A stretch of 64,000 nt of DNA. It comes from Prorocentrum cordatum. Its lineage: Eukaryota > Sar > Dinophyceae > Prorocentrales > Prorocentraceae. This document shows, one piece after another, positions 9,545 to 20,204 of this stretch. Every line of letters starts with the position of its first letter. The stretch's first letter is position 1. The position numbers were made by a program, and so were the translations under genes. The notes beneath the pieces were generated by a model. That model was not told the origin of the DNA. It made no database searches and saw only the letters and a program-made list of their open reading frames with translations. The stretch spans positions 171,501 through 235,500 of the forward strand of contig CAUYUJ010014596.1 of NCBI GenBank assembly GCA_963575745.1, given 5' to 3'.

Positions 9545-11344
9545 ATCCAGATGATGTGGCGCGCATTCGATTGGTTGTCGATGCCTTTGATATTATTGTG
9601 CGCTTATGGTGATGGAGCGATTCGGCTGCCGCCCGAGATGCAGAGATCAAGCAGCCACACAAACAAAAACACACGCCGGCAACTGCCCAATCCGCCGTGG
9701 CATCGCGACCGGGTTGCTGCAGTGGGCGAGAGTCTTCCGGAGGTGAAGGAGGTTGGGGAGTTTTCTATCGCTGCTAAGTTGGAGCCTGGGCGTCGATGCA
9801 CTCGCGTTTTGACTGATTGGAACCAGGAAGAGCAGTTATTGTGGGAACATCTCGCACACCCTGCCGATGCATACTCATCATGGAAAATTGCATCGGCCTA
9901 CAACTTGGTTGAACCTATCAGCTTGGGAGGCGCCTGCAGGTCCAAAGCTGGATTCGCAATTCGGTCTTTCGACAGCCACCCAGTCAATTTCGAAGCTCCT
10001 GATGATGTGCCGGCGTTCAAAGGTTGGAACAGAAAGAGGCCTTCGCCTGTTATGCAGCGAGCTCAACTGCAACGCGAACTCAGGCTGGTTGATCGAGATT
10101 GGGAGTTATTTGTGAAAGCTCGCCCAATGATGTGGATTCCATCCGAGGTGCTTACATCGATCGGGCAAAAGTCGTGGCAACACGTGATGTGCACATTACA
10201 TTTCGATGCCAAGCATGCCAGGATTGGTGAATCAAACAAGCTGTTCAAACAACACATGGCATGGCCGCCAGACTATTGGGTGAAGCGCATCCGCGACCAG
10301 AAAAGCATTCGACGATTTCTCACCATGTGGCCTGTAGACTTGGAGCCACGCCACGCTGCAATAATCGCGCGGAGGTTGAGATCACGGGCATCTTCCATAT
10401 TGGATTCGTCTGGCGAGGACGTAGCTGAGACACGCACGGTGTTAGAAGACGCAGTGCTTCGTTTGCATGTGTTTGCACATCGTGGCGATGGCAACGCGCC
10501 CATGGGTCCAGCGCAAGACAACTCACGCAAAATTAGCCATCGCCAACAGGGTGATGAAGACATTCAGCGCCGCACGCCTCCTCCGAAACAGAAGCGATTT
10601 GAAGTTGACTTTGGCGAGGGGATTGGAACCCGCATATCCTGGTTGGACTCCAGCGGGGCTTGAGGCCACCTTGGGAAAGATGAAGGTCGACAACGCTGGC
10701 ACTATCTCCAGGTCACAACTTCTCGTGGACGCGTGCTTCATTTCGCACTGGCAACACGTCTGGTCAATCAGTGACGGGCCCATTTACATGTGGGCGGACA
10801 GCTCGCCGCAATTTGGAGCAGATTGGTCTCTGTCTACTGTCATGGCCATCAAGGGCTCCGACCTTCTTGTTGTCGCAGACGCAGTCCGCGTCTTGTGCTT
10901 TCTTTCTGTCACCGTCGGCCGTGCAGATCCTGAGCGCCGCGCGCAGATCATAGACGAGGATTTCGTCCGAACCCTCGACGAGGTCTCCGCGGTGGCCCGC
11001 CCCCGGCGCAAGGATGGGCAGACTCTGGCATCTAAGATTATCATTCATAGGCAGATCCCAGTGGCGCTCGGTTCCGGCTGTACTTCAGTGGAGCACAAGT
11101 TGAAAGCTTCAGTTCAGAGGTTTTCGTCGAGGCCCCATCGAAGAAGAAATGCGCGCGCATCTTCGAGCGCGTCCGCGGATGTCGCGTCGACATGGGGACC
11201 GAGATGAGCATGGCCGACGCGAGGGGGCCGACCATCGAGGATTTCATGCCCCCATGGTTGCAGCAGGCTGTATCCATGGAAGAATCAGACGACGAGGATT
11301 TCATTGACGAAGGCTGCGGTGGTTACATAATGCATTCTATGGCT
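9545..11344 (+). CDS. Transposase-like gene, N-terminal and catalytic part (frameshifted or spliced)
   Basis: Three consecutive frames are readable: to 10663 (ending SSGA), 10650-11205, and about 11110-11344. The second contains YMWADSSPQFGADW; the third contains DMGTE and a Trp-rich EDFMPPWLQQ segment. I read D-S-S-P and D-x-G-T-E as the first two acidic positions of an RNase H-like DDE transposase, an arrangement I associate with a large dinoflagellate-specific family. This is inference from pattern; no homology search was possible. The N-terminal part (residues from LTDWNQEEQ to AHRGDG) matches no domain I know. Frame changes may be introns or decay. Confidence 0.5.
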
Positions 11345-11358
11345 ACCCGTGTATAGGC

Positions 11359-12222
11359 ATGAGTGCAGTGCCGCATAGCATAATGGGTCAAGCCTTCCAA
11401 GTTGCCCCAGCAATGCGAGCTCGTGGTACTGTACTCGGCCTGATACGGTTAGCTTTGGAACGCGCTGCGTTCATTCAAGGCGCACGTGGCTACATTCCCC
11501 CTTGGGCGTTGCTTAGCGCGGGGGCCGTCCACATCACAAACAACATGGCGAAGGATGTAAACAATAATATGCGAGGATGGGACTCGTGGTTTGACGGCTT
11601 TGGGTGCGTTTGCTATTTACTTCGCAAAGGTGATCTTCGTCAACGTTTGGTTGGACGCCTGGTCTTGGGTGCGCCGTTTGAGCGCGCAAAGGGCCTTTTC
11701 AAATTACAGTGTCCGTTTTATGCTACGTGGAGATGGGGTACCATTGGTGTTTGCGGTGAACATATGCTTGAAATCCAAAACAGCTTGGGCGCAGTATGGG
11801 ACCGCAGCAAGTTCATGCAAGGTGAAAGTGGCAACGTGGAAGGCAATTCAAATACGGTTGACAAAGAAGATCACAAGATGTTGAACTTGTCGGTGCTAAC
11901 TCGTTCGGTCAAGAGCAGATCTTGGTGGGCATGCGCATGCATGATCCATGTTGTACAAGGGTTCATCGGCAAACTATTATCTTGGGCTGAAGGTTGCTTG
12001 TGCCACGACTGGCTAAAGCCTGTGGATTGCAAGAAGCGCGGGAAGGATCTGGAGCTCACAGAAGGCGCATCTCTGCTGCTAGCGGAAAGGGCCCGCAACG
12101 GTCGGAAAGATGGCGATTGCGACGGCTGCACCTTCACATGCCCGATGCACGGCAAGCGCGCCCCGGAGCTCGCGAGAGGTTGCTTTGCCAAATTGGTTGA
12201 GCAGGTTGCCGTTTTCCTATAG
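11359..12222 (+). CDS. Transposase-like gene, middle block
   Basis: 287 codons without a stop, beginning near MSAVPHSIMGQAF. Landmarks are GAVHITNNMAKDVNNNM (an H-x3-N-N motif), DLRQRLVGR, a Trp-rich YATWRWGTIG, and a C-terminal Cys/His cluster DGDCDGCTFTCPMHGKRAPE followed by LARG. The H-N-N motif, W-R-W-G segment and Cys cluster occur in this order in proteins I associate with the same dinoflagellate transposase family. A polypyrimidine stretch follows immediately and looks intronic. Alternatively this is an unrelated host-derived gene. Confidence 0.5.
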   Translation: MSAVPHSIMGQAFQVAPAMRARGTVLGLIRLALERAAFIQGARGYIPPWALLSAGAVHITNNMAKDVNNNMRGWDSWFDGFGCVCYLLRKGDLRQRLVGRLVLGAPFERAKGLFKLQCPFYATWRWGTIGVCGEHMLEIQNSLGAVWDRSKFMQGESGNVEGNSNTVDKEDHKMLNLSVLTRSVKSRSWWACACMIHVVQGFIGKLLSWAEGCLCHDWLKPVDCKKRGKDLELTEGASLLLAERARNGRKDGDCDGCTFTCPMHGKRAPELARGCFAKLVEQVAVFL

Positions 12223-12425
12223 GCCCTTCCTTCCCTACGTCCTCTGTCCTCTCTCCCTTCTTCCCCCCTCACCTTCGCCCCCCCCCCCCCCCCCTCTTTC
12301 GAACTTCCGGCCTCCTCCTTCCTCCCTCCTCCCTCGTCCTGCTCCTGCTCCTCTTACTCTTCCTCATGCCTCCCCCTCATCCTGCCTCCCCCTCCCCCCC
12401 CCCCCTCCATGTTTCAAAATCGATC
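12223..12425 (+). other. Polypyrimidine tract, probable intron
   Basis: About 200 bp almost purely C and T on the + strand, with two C-runs. It lies between two good coding blocks and ends before the frame reopens near 12430. The same architecture recurs at 14820-15200, 16565-17145, 18896-19135 and 19725-19990, always pyrimidine-rich on the coding strand. Confidence 0.55.
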
Positions 12426-13112
12426 TCCAGGTGCGCCGAGAATCCAGCGTGGATCTTCTGGCTGAGATCGGCGGCGCCGAGAATGTATCAGATGTGCTGG
12501 CGGACTTCGAGCATGCAAAGCAGCGCGCAATGCAAACATCTCACGTCAAACTTGTGGAGGTTGGCAGCGTTGGCTGACTGGGGCGACGAGCGAGCTCGGG
12601 ACACAGCGAGTGATATACTGAAGACGTTTGACGCCCAACCAAAGGACCGTTGTCTTCACTATCGCACCACATGGCGCTGGCTGTCCCCGGGGAGTTCGCT
12701 TCGAGAGGCAATGGATCAGTGGATTGGTGGAGAGGTTCCGGAGAACTTGCCGGCCTTACGTCGAGCAGTCGACGAATTATGGTTCTTGCTTACTGCTGAA
12801 CGGGTTCAAGAAGCAGACCGCAGTATTGCAAAGCGTAGCGGGGGGTACCGCAATGTATCTGGTCCTTATCTTAGCACGCTCTTGCGAGCACCAGAGTTCG
12901 AGCTTCTGTTCGAGTGCCCTGACAAGTATACGGAGTTCCTTAGTTGCTCCACGCCAGACGTGAAGCAGTTGGCGACCAGCTTGGGATTGCAGCGCCACCC
13001 CTTGTGGCTGGAAGAATATGCGAAGAGCAGGTCGGCAAGGGGGCTATCGGGCGTGCTAGGTTCTATTTTGTACTCGATGGACCCCACGCTTAATTCACTA
13101 CAGTGCGGCTAG
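12366..13112 (+). CDS. Transposase-like gene, C-terminal block
   Basis: The supported part is about 12430-13112 in two adjacent frames. It contains W-G-D-E-R-A-R-D, PKDRCLHYRTTWRWLSPGSS, a Leu/Glu/Arg-rich helix ending ERVQEADRSIAKRSGGYRN and VSGPYLSTLLR. The block shows good codon structure and an H-Y-R-T-T-W core. I place it in the same gene as the two preceding blocks from strand, spacing and the pyrimidine-rich intron between them. Function beyond transposase is not excluded. Confidence 0.45.
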   Translation: MPPPHPASPSPPPLHVSKSISRCAENPAWIFWLRSAAPRMYQMCWRTSSMQSSAQCKHLTSNLWRLAALADWGDERARDTASDILKTFDAQPKDRCLHYRTTWRWLSPGSSLREAMDQWIGGEVPENLPALRRAVDELWFLLTAERVQEADRSIAKRSGGYRNVSGPYLSTLLRAPEFELLFECPDKYTEFLSCSTPDVKQLATSLGLQRHPLWLEEYAKSRSARGLSGVLGSILYSMDPTLNSLQCG

Positions 13113-13783
13113 CAGAAAGAAAACGGGAATCGTTGGTCAGCAAGCAAGAGGCTGCCGCCAGGAAGTGGAAGCAGCAGTTCGTTCATAAGAAAAGTTTCAG
13201 CCTTGACAACGTCAGACAGGCTTCCCTTGCCATCCACATGCAGACCGTCTTGGTTCCTGGTCGGCTGTATTCCATGCCTACGGGCATGCTTTCGGGCATA
13301 TCGTTGAGCGCAGCCACGTCCGATCAGCCTCGGCAAGCCGATCAGCAGATGGGAGACGTGGGGCCCGACGTGGAAGGGGGGGGTGCAATCGTCAGTGCGG
13401 AACACAGCCACGAGTCCATACGGGACCGCGTGTTTTTTTGCTGTGGCGGCGACGAACCCCAGCCGAGCGAAACATGTACCATTGCCGCCGGCAAGTGGCC
13501 GACAGTTGCACCGGCACCACATGTGCATCGCACTTCGGGAGGCCTACAGCGATGTGAATGGCGACGTACAGGTCGACTTGCAGCCCAAGCAGCAGAGGCT
13601 CGGAGGCAACTGTGTAGTTGCAGGCAACGCCATCTCGATGGATCCGAGAGGGCTTCTCCGAGAATTTCGACTCTGGTCTCGTGCTCGATCCCCAGAGTAC
13701 TCGATTCAAGGCCGACGGTCATGAATATTGCGGCAACTAGCAAAGCCACGCGGACCCGACTTGCGCTGCTTGCAAATGAATAA
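13103..13783 (+). CDS. Transposase-like gene, basic C-terminal extension
   Basis: Starts with the Lys/Arg-rich coiled segment RLAERKRESLVSKQEAAARK and continues with AIHMQTVLVPGR. From about 13430 the better frame is 13383-13724, containing FFAVAATNPSRAKHVPLPP, HHMCIALREAYSD and DVQVDLQPKQQ. The shift between the two frames means either an intron or an indel. No catalytic motif is visible. It is contiguous with the upstream block. Confidence 0.45.
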   Translation: MRLAERKRESLVSKQEAAARKWKQQFVHKKSFSLDNVRQASLAIHMQTVLVPGRLYSMPTGMLSGISLSAATSDQPRQADQQMGDVGPDVEGGGAIVSAEHSHESIRDRVFFCCGGDEPQPSETCTIAAGKWPTVAPAPHVHRTSGGLQRCEWRRTGRLAAQAAEARRQLCSCRQRHLDGSERASPRISTLVSCSIPRVLDSRPTVMNIAATSKATRTRLALLANE

Positions 13784-14077
13784 TATCTTAAACATTGATT
13801 TGGCGTCGCTCGGCTAAGGCGGGCAGGTCGGCGCCCAGCGCGTAGCTTTGCTTGGTCGGATGCAATATCATTGACGTATGTAGGTGTGTCTTGCATGGGC
13901 CTGCATGCAACGTTGTCGGCCATGTGCTCTGCTAAAGCTTTCCCGAGAACAGAGAATCAGTTCGTTGTGCCGCATCATGACACCGTTCACCTCGCACGCC
14001 TGCAGCAATTAGAGCATGAAGGATGAGTTTCCCAAGTTCAGGGGCCGAGTGCAGCTACAGCGTGGAAGTTTACGTCA

Positions 14078-14932
14078 TTGGGTGCGCAGCGGCTCTGCCT
14101 GCAACACAAATTGATACGCTCGACGCCAGCGCTTGCAGTCCGTTCCGATGTGGCGCTGAAGGATCAGACTACTTGGGAGTTGCTGCTCGCATTGGAAGCT
14201 AAGGGGTGGGTCTTGCACAAGACTCCATCAACTGCTGAAGCTCAGAAAGCGATCGCGCCCTACATCAGCAAGGATATCCCCAGGTATTGGTATTATGGTG
14301 GTGTTGATTTGTCGTCGGCCCGGGCATGCGTGGCCGCATTGGTCTATGCAGACGAGCAGATCGAGAACGGCAGGAGTTGCATTAATTCCAGAAGGCGGCC
14401 TATTACAAGAAGATCCTGGAGGGCAAAAGCAAGGGTTCTGGAGTTGAGGCCGTCGAGGATGCCCACCCGGAAATGTCATTGGAAGCCGACGCCGAGGATG
14501 CGGATGAGTCTGCTCCGATTGAAGGGGGCGGCGGCTTGCTGTCTTTGGAGGATGATCCAGCGATGGGCGCGGATGAGGGCGGCGCGGACCAAGATGAAAT
14601 ATTTGCAGACGATGCGTTGGGGCCCCCGGCATACAATGACGCTGAGGAGGAGGTGGAGGAGGACGACGAGGAAAAGGGCGACAAGGAGATCAACGGCGCC
14701 AATGAAGAGGGCGATGAGAAGGAAGAGGATGAGGAGGAGGAGGAGGGGGAGGAGAAGGGGGGCGACGACAAGGGTGATGGCGGAGATGGAGGTCGCATGG
14801 GAGTCAGAACCCTCATCCTTGCCCCCCCCTTTCTCATCTTTCTCCCGAGCTCGCTCTTCTTGGTTGACCCCCGCGCGTTCGGCGGCGAGCAGTTGCGTGG
14901 GCGTCTTAAAATTGAATAGAGTTGGTATCCAT
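14078..14932 (+). CDS. Coding block with acidic Glu/Asp-rich tail
   Basis: The first part (14078-14400) reads LLLALEAKGWVLHKTPSTAE and YISKDIPRYWYYGGVDLSS. After a frame change at about 14470 the sequence MSLEADAEDADESAPIEGG leads into roughly 60 residues dominated by Glu and Asp. The G-W...I-P-R-Y-W-Y-Y pattern plus an acidic tail is consistent with the end of the large transposase-like protein. The stretch 13784-14077 has no supported coding. Confidence 0.4.
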
Positions 14933-15200
14933 TGTTTGCGGCCGCGAGGGCCACGGTTTGAGCCAGCAGATTCGCCCGCGCATTTCACGTCTTATTCCTC
15001 TTCCTCCTCCCCCCCCCCCCTCCTTCCCACATCCCCCGCATGTTCTTCCCCCCCCCCCCCCCCCCTGCACGCGCGCGCCCCTCCGAAATCCCGAAATCAT
15101 CCTCTCTTCCCTCGTCTCTCCTCCTTGATTCCTCCTCCGCCCTCCTCCCCACCTCTCGCCCCGGGCCGTCTGCCCCCTACGCCTGCATTCCGATGCCGAG
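14820..15200 (+). other. Polypyrimidine tract, probable intron
   Basis: C/T-rich on the + strand with C-runs of 10-18 near 15010 and 15050, following the acidic block. From 15240 to 15540 the sequence changes to the opposite strand of the GGCCTCTTGGG repeat class (CCAAGAGGCCCC), interrupted by a 51-base C-run at 15439-15489. Confidence 0.5.
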
Positions 15201-15438
15201 TGGCGCCGCACTATATGCAACAGCGTGCCCTGCGGCGGACTTGCTTCCCAAGAGGCCCCACGAGGCCCCCGCGAGGGTTCAAGGGGGCCCCAGAGAGACC
15301 CCTTAACCATGCCGCAAGTGGCGCCCAAGATGGTTCCCGGATGGCCCCAAAGCAAGTTGCACTGCACAGGTTTTGTCGCGGCCCCGCGGGGGGCGCCCCA
15401 GGATCATCAAGAGGGCCCAAGAGGCGCCAGAGAGCCCG

Positions 15439-15490
<52 letters not shown>

Positions 15491-15711
15491 CACGAGGACC
15501 CCAAGATGGCTCTTGCGACGGCTCCGAGACTTCCCAGGGACGGTACCAAAGCAAGCTACATGGCGTGGTTCAATGTGCGTGTTTTCGATATCATTATTGC
15601 AGGTACTCGGGGGTGCTCAGGGGATCTCATGGTTGACCTCGTTGTTTGTGATTGTATAAGCTCACATGGGAGATATACTACAACTAGGAACTCGTAGTCT
15701 GGGAGCACAGC

Positions 15712-16495
15712 GTGCAGCATGCTCCACAGTCGCATACCCCACGGCCTACGGTAGTCTCTGAGTTTCGGAACATGAATCGCCCAGGTGGTGGAGGTGATCA
15801 AGGTGGCGGCGGCGACGCTCCCAGGACTCCTGAAGGCGGGCGCGGCGGCGACGCCCCCAGTCTCGGAACCGATGGCGGCGCCGCGGCTCCCGATCCAGAG
15901 CCGCCGCCGGAGGGGCCGCCGAGTGCTCCGCAGCCACCAAGCGTGGCACCAGGTCTCGTGAGTCGAAGCGCCCATCCAGATGCGATTTCCAATTGGGCTG
16001 GGACCAAGTCCAGAATAACGCGCAGCCAGACAAAGGGGCGCCCACGAGGTCGATGGCAAGCGGTTTGCCCATATCACAAAAAGAACGAGGTTACAGCGCG
16101 TGCTCGTCAGTTCGGCGTCAGGCCTTGGAGTTGACAAGGATAGAGCCCGATGTCAGGCGAAGTACTGGTGCTTGAATGCGATAGCTTTCACGCGCAAGCG
16201 GGACCATGCGGCGTCCCCACTCCCTGGCCATCTTCTACCAGAGGGGGCCATTGACGAGCAAGCCGGGCCCCTCCCGCCAGCACCAGATCGGAGCGAGCTC
16301 TTAGATGACGACGAGTTGGACGCGCTTGAACACCTAGAGGCCCCAGCTGCACCAGCGCATATTCCAGCAGTTGCTGCGCCTCACGGCGCAGACGAGGATG
16401 GAGAATCCCGTGGGGGGGGGCCGCGACCCAGTAGCTCGAGTAGCTCGAGTAGCTCGAGTAGCTCGAGTTCGAATGCCAGCGATAGCAGCGATTGA
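15712..16495 (+). CDS. Conserved Cys/His block with poly-Ser C-terminus, unknown function
   Basis: Two frames join near 16100. The first is Gly/Pro-rich, then reads SRITRSQTKGRPRGRWQAVC with P-Y-H-K-K following. The second reads DKDRARCQAKYWCLNAIAFT and RKRDHAA, then an acidic segment and a run of about 15 Ser ending NASDSSD and a stop. The C-P-Y-H-K-K...C-Q-A-K-Y-W-C layout could be a small zinc-binding unit followed by a helix. I do not recognise the family. It lies between the transposase-like and methyltransferase-like genes on the same strand. Confidence 0.45.
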
Positions 16496-16564
16496 AGCAT
16501 TTCGCATCAAGGACTTCGGGCATCCAGCCCAGCTAGCCCTTTGGAGCTGTGGTAGGCCAGTCCG

Positions 16565-17145
16565 GTGAATACCCCTCTCCTGGCCGCTCCTCCTGCTCCT
16601 CCATCTCTCATATTCCTCATCCTGCTCCTTCCCCCTCCTCCTCCTCGTCCCCCCCTCCTCCTCCTCCTCCTCCTCCTCCTCCTTCTCCTCCTGCTGCTGC
16701 TGCTGCTCCCCCTCCTCCTCCCCCCCCTCCTCCTCCTCCTCCTCTCGGGCAGCGCCGACGACAGTGGGCCCCCCCATTACCTATCGGCCAGTGCCCTCGA
16801 AACGTCGCCGAAACGTCCTGCTTCGCATCCGTGGCGACTCGGGCGCCCCTCGATGTCCCAAAGAAGACTTGGGCCCCCCTCGATCTCCCTTTCCCTTCTC
16901 CCTCTTCCCTCTTGTCCTCTCCCTCTTCTCTCATCCCTCCTCTCCCCCCTCCTCCCTCTCCCCACCTCGCTCTCCTTCTCCTTTCGCTCCCCGCCTCCTC
17001 GCCTCCTAGCCTCCTCCTCCTCCTCCTGCCCCCCCCCCCCTCCCCCTCCCCCTCCTCATCACCTTTTCCTCCTCCTCCTCCTCCTCCTCCTCCTCCTCCT
17101 CCTTTCCTCTTCCTCCTCCTTTTCCTCCCCCCCCTTAGGCGCTGC
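16565..17145 (+). other. Long polypyrimidine tract
   Basis: About 580 bp dominated by CTC and CCT triplets on the + strand, with CTG repeats near 16690. Open frames here give Pro/Leu/Ser homopolymers and are not genes. It is either a very long intron or a spacer between genes. Confidence 0.8.
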
Positions 17146-17324
17146 GAGTGCCCGGGCCCGCCCTGCCCCTCCCCCATCCCAACTGCAGCCGCAGAGCGTG
17201 GGTTCTAGGGCAGTTCAGCTCAGAATTGCGAGGTGCGATGCAATTTCTAGCGAAACCCAGGAACACAATATCGAAACAACAACAAACGCACAGCAACGCA
17301 ACACATGCGACATACAAGTGGATT

Positions 17325-17440
17325 TGGGGCGGTACGGAACGGCGCGGAATGGCGCGGAATGGCACGGAAAAACATGGGCCACAACGGTGCGGAATGGTAC
17401 GGAATGGTGCGGAATGGTACGGAATGGTACGGTGTAGGGG
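17325..17440. repeat. 10-11-bp minisatellite GGAATGGTACG
   Basis: About ten degenerate copies of GGAATGG(T/C)(A/G)C(G). The translated products (Asn/Gly/Trp/Val repeats) are artefacts. The flanks 17150-17325 and 17440-17640 hold nothing I can identify. Confidence 0.85.
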
Positions 17441-17644
17441 TTGTGGTGTTTGGTTGCGTGGTCAGTTCAGGGTTGGGCAGGGTTTGCATTAGTTTTTATG
17501 CACAGAGCAGGGAACCAGTTTAATTCACGTAGTTTTCATGAAAACAAAGCAAAGCAGCATCGGATTTGCGTGGTTTCGATTCGGCGCTGCCTCTCGATGC
17601 TCTGATGTCTCCAGAAACATCGTTCCAGGCAGGTTTGACCTCCG

Positions 17645-18900
17645 TTGAGGCCGCGCAGGGCTCAAGCTCTGCGAGGATCAGGCTGTGGTCTCGTCGCGAT
17701 GCTGTCTTGGCGCAGTTTTGAGCTCGATGAGGGGCCTGAAATGTCTGCCAGGCCGGCTGCCCTGACGACTCCAGCATTAACGATGACAGGCAGAGAACGG
17801 CCCGGCGCATCACCTTGGCGCCTCGACAGGGCTGGCCCCGCCACGGCAAGTGAAGCGTTGATGTGGGCCCCGGCTTTCGTGAACACACCCCAAACTAATG
17901 GGGCCCAAATCATCGACCCGGCGTGCGCCAGCGGCTTCCTCCTCGAGAACTTTGCCAAGGCTTTGTCGGGCGGCATCGACTTGTCGACAGACTACAGTGG
18001 CATGGGCGGGCCAGAGCTTGCAGCCCCCATGATCGTGCGTGCGATGGAGCCCAAGTGCGGCGTCACATTCCCAAATGTTGAGTGCTCGCGAGCCGGCGAC
18101 GTGGCAGAGCATTGTCGCACCGTACTTGCAGGGCACTCTGAGCAACTCGCGCCAGAATGCATCTTCTCTGATACCTTGGACCGCTGCCCGCCTTGGAAAC
18201 TTAGAAAGTTGAGGAGCATGATGAACATGGGGAAGACCAGGGTGCGGGGCAAACTCGCTGCCGCCAAGAGTTGCGACACTGGCGTCAAGAAGATCGAGAT
18301 CATCAAAAAAGCGGTGGTCTCATTCATGCGAAGGGCAGCTCGCATGATGATGGAGAAGAAGGATGAGGTCGCGGGCGCGGAGACGCCGTGCTCTGCGCGG
18401 TGCTACAAGCACAGGAAGTTCTGCCAGGTCGTCGGAGCTACAGCGTCGAACGCGCGGTCAGTATCTCGGGGCATGATCGCAGGCATCATCTGATATGATT
18501 GGAGTGTCCGGGGAGCCCAGGAGGGCTGGCTGGGCGATTCCGCCATGGCCTTCCTCGAGTCCATCAGGGAGGTTATCGAGAGCGACTTCGATTGGCTCAT
18601 TCTGGAATGCACGCGGCACTTCGATGATGAACGCGGCCTGGAGCCCCTAAGTGGTCATTACTACGTGGTGGTGCTATTGATATCCCTGCTGTTGTTCGGC
18701 ACCCCCAGCTCGCGCCAGAGGAAGTACATGCTATTGATCCGCCGTGGCAGGCGGGAGTGGCTACCCGAGGTGCGCGCCATGGGGCGCCAGGAGGCGTTCG
18801 AGGCGCTCCTTGCCAGGGAGGTGGCCATGTACGGTGACGAGATGATGCGGGCCCCAGCGAGCGCCCTCTCGGCGCACATGGAGGGGCGGTGTGAATCGCC
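17645..18900 (+). pseudogene. C5-cytosine-methyltransferase-like gene, exon 1 (in-frame TGA)
   Basis: One frame runs through both sides of a single TGA at 18491-18493. Motif I is D-L-S-T-D-Y-S-G-M-G-G-P-E-L-A (about 17968-18010). Motif II/III-like parts follow, with V-E-C-S-R-A and a F-S-D-T-L-D-R segment. The motif IV position reads V-V-G-A-T-A-S-N-A-R-S...G, where the catalytic Pro-Cys is missing. Motif VI is L-I-L-E-C-T, and motif VIII is G-T-P-S-S-R-Q-R-K-Y (about 18698-18727). C5-methyltransferases transfer a methyl group from S-adenosylmethionine to cytosine. Without the Cys and with the stop this copy is unlikely to be active. Exon end near 18890 is a guess. Confidence 0.72.
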
Positions 18901-19089
18901 CATATTATTGCTCTTGCTCCCTCCTGCTCACCCTCGTCTTCTCTCTCTCCTCATCCCCTTGCGATCTGCTGCCCCCCTCCTCCCCCTGACCCCTGTCCCC
19001 CCTCCTCCTCCACCTTCTCGTCCTCCTCCTCCTCCTCCTCCTCCTCCTCCTCCTCATCCCCAGCATCTTCTTACTGCTAATGATCCTCT

Positions 19090-19124
<35 letters not shown>

Positions 19125-19135
19125 TGACTCGATGC
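18896..19135 (+). other. Pyrimidine-rich intron within the methyltransferase-like gene
   Basis: About 240 bp of C/T-rich sequence, including a 31-base C-run (19092-19122), lies between the motif VIII exon and the motif IX/X exon. It ends in CCCGCGCAG, a plausible 3' splice site. The donor is probably one of the GT dinucleotides near 18888, but dinoflagellate donors are variable. Confidence 0.6.
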
Positions 19136-19617
19136 TTCCACCGCCCGCGCAGGGCCCCGCGGCAGCGCAGCGAGGCCTCCCGCCGAGAACACTGGGTGGT
19201 AAGGAGTTCACAGTTTGGCAAGTACTTCCGCCAGCACTGCGACGCCATGTCGCCGGCGCTATGCAGCGTTACCACATCGACCGCCATGGCGTGGAGTCGG
19301 AGTCGAGCCGTGCCATCATCACTGCCGACCAGCGGCCGAATTTCACGTCCCTCATGACCGTGGTCCTAGCAGTGTCGCGCAAGACCGTGCTGCGGTCGAT
19401 CTCAAAGAAGCGGCCGCTCTTGCCTCATGAACTTATCGAGGTGCAGGGTTACGACGTGTTTGGCAGCGACAGCGTCGTGCCCCCTGGGCTCGCCATGCTT
19501 CCCGAAGGGGAGGTGAATTCTTTGGGCTGGAATGGCGCGCACGCAGCAGCAATCGGAGGTGCGTTCATTTTCCTGTTCGCTTGCACGAGGCTTGTCCATT
19601 CGCGCGAGGCTGCGTAG
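19132..19617 (+). pseudogene. C5-cytosine-methyltransferase-like gene, exon 2 (motifs IX and X)
   Basis: The frame runs to TAG at about 19615. It contains RPLLPHELIEVQGYDVFG (19414-19466), which fits motif IX (R-x-L-x3-E-x3-x-Q-G), and SLGWNGAHAAAIGG (about 19519-19560), which fits motif X (G-N-A/G-x...). The upstream TKEF-like and RRHVAGAMQRYHID segments would be the variable target-recognition part. Together with exon 1 this gives all conserved motifs in the usual order, supporting a C5-methyltransferase fold. Confidence 0.7.
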
Positions 19618-19724
19618 CAGAGGTTGCGCAAGCACATGGCATAGGTTTCAGGTTTCCAACTTGCCGGGCAGGGGGTAAGTGGTCGCCATAGTTGCTTAGC
19701 AAGAACATGCGGTCCGGCGGTGAA

Positions 19725-19784
19725 ATTCTCATCGTCCTCATCCACCTCTACCCCCACCTCTCTCTCCTACTCCCGCCTCCCCCC

Positions 19785-19815
<31 letters not shown>

Positions 19816-19990
19816 CCATCCCCTCTCCCTGACTCCCTCCTCCTCGTGCCTCATGCTCCCCCTCCTCCTCCACCAGCCCCTCCTCGTCCAACTCCACCTC
19901 CTCCCTCCCCCTCCTCCTCCTCCTCATCCCCCCCTCCTCCCCCCCCCCCCCCCCTCCTGCCTCCTGCACCGCTGCGCCTCCTCCCAGGGA
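19725..19990 (+). other. Polypyrimidine tract
   Basis: Pyrimidine-rich on the + strand with a 16-base C-run near 19938-19953, between the methyltransferase-like gene and the right inverted-repeat arm. Nothing else is visible between 19620 and 20200. Confidence 0.8.
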
Positions 19991-20204
19991 AGGCCAGGCC
20001 AAGTGTCGAGAGCCTGATGTTGTGCTAAGTGCGCGTTGGCGCCCTCAATGCCACAGAATGGTTCGCCTCGTTCCCATCGTCACTCCTCCCCCGGGGCCCC
20101 AGGGGCCCCTCCTCGCGGCCCTTCTGCGGGGCCAGAATTTCGCGGCCCCCTAGCCCCCACCCGGTCAAACATAGGAGCATCGAAAGACAACTTATCGACA
20201 ACTT

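Noticed and set aside
16549-17437. Pro/Leu-rich proteins in the CTC/CCT tract
   Set aside because: Homopolymeric translation of a polypyrimidine tract; no initiation context or conserved residues.
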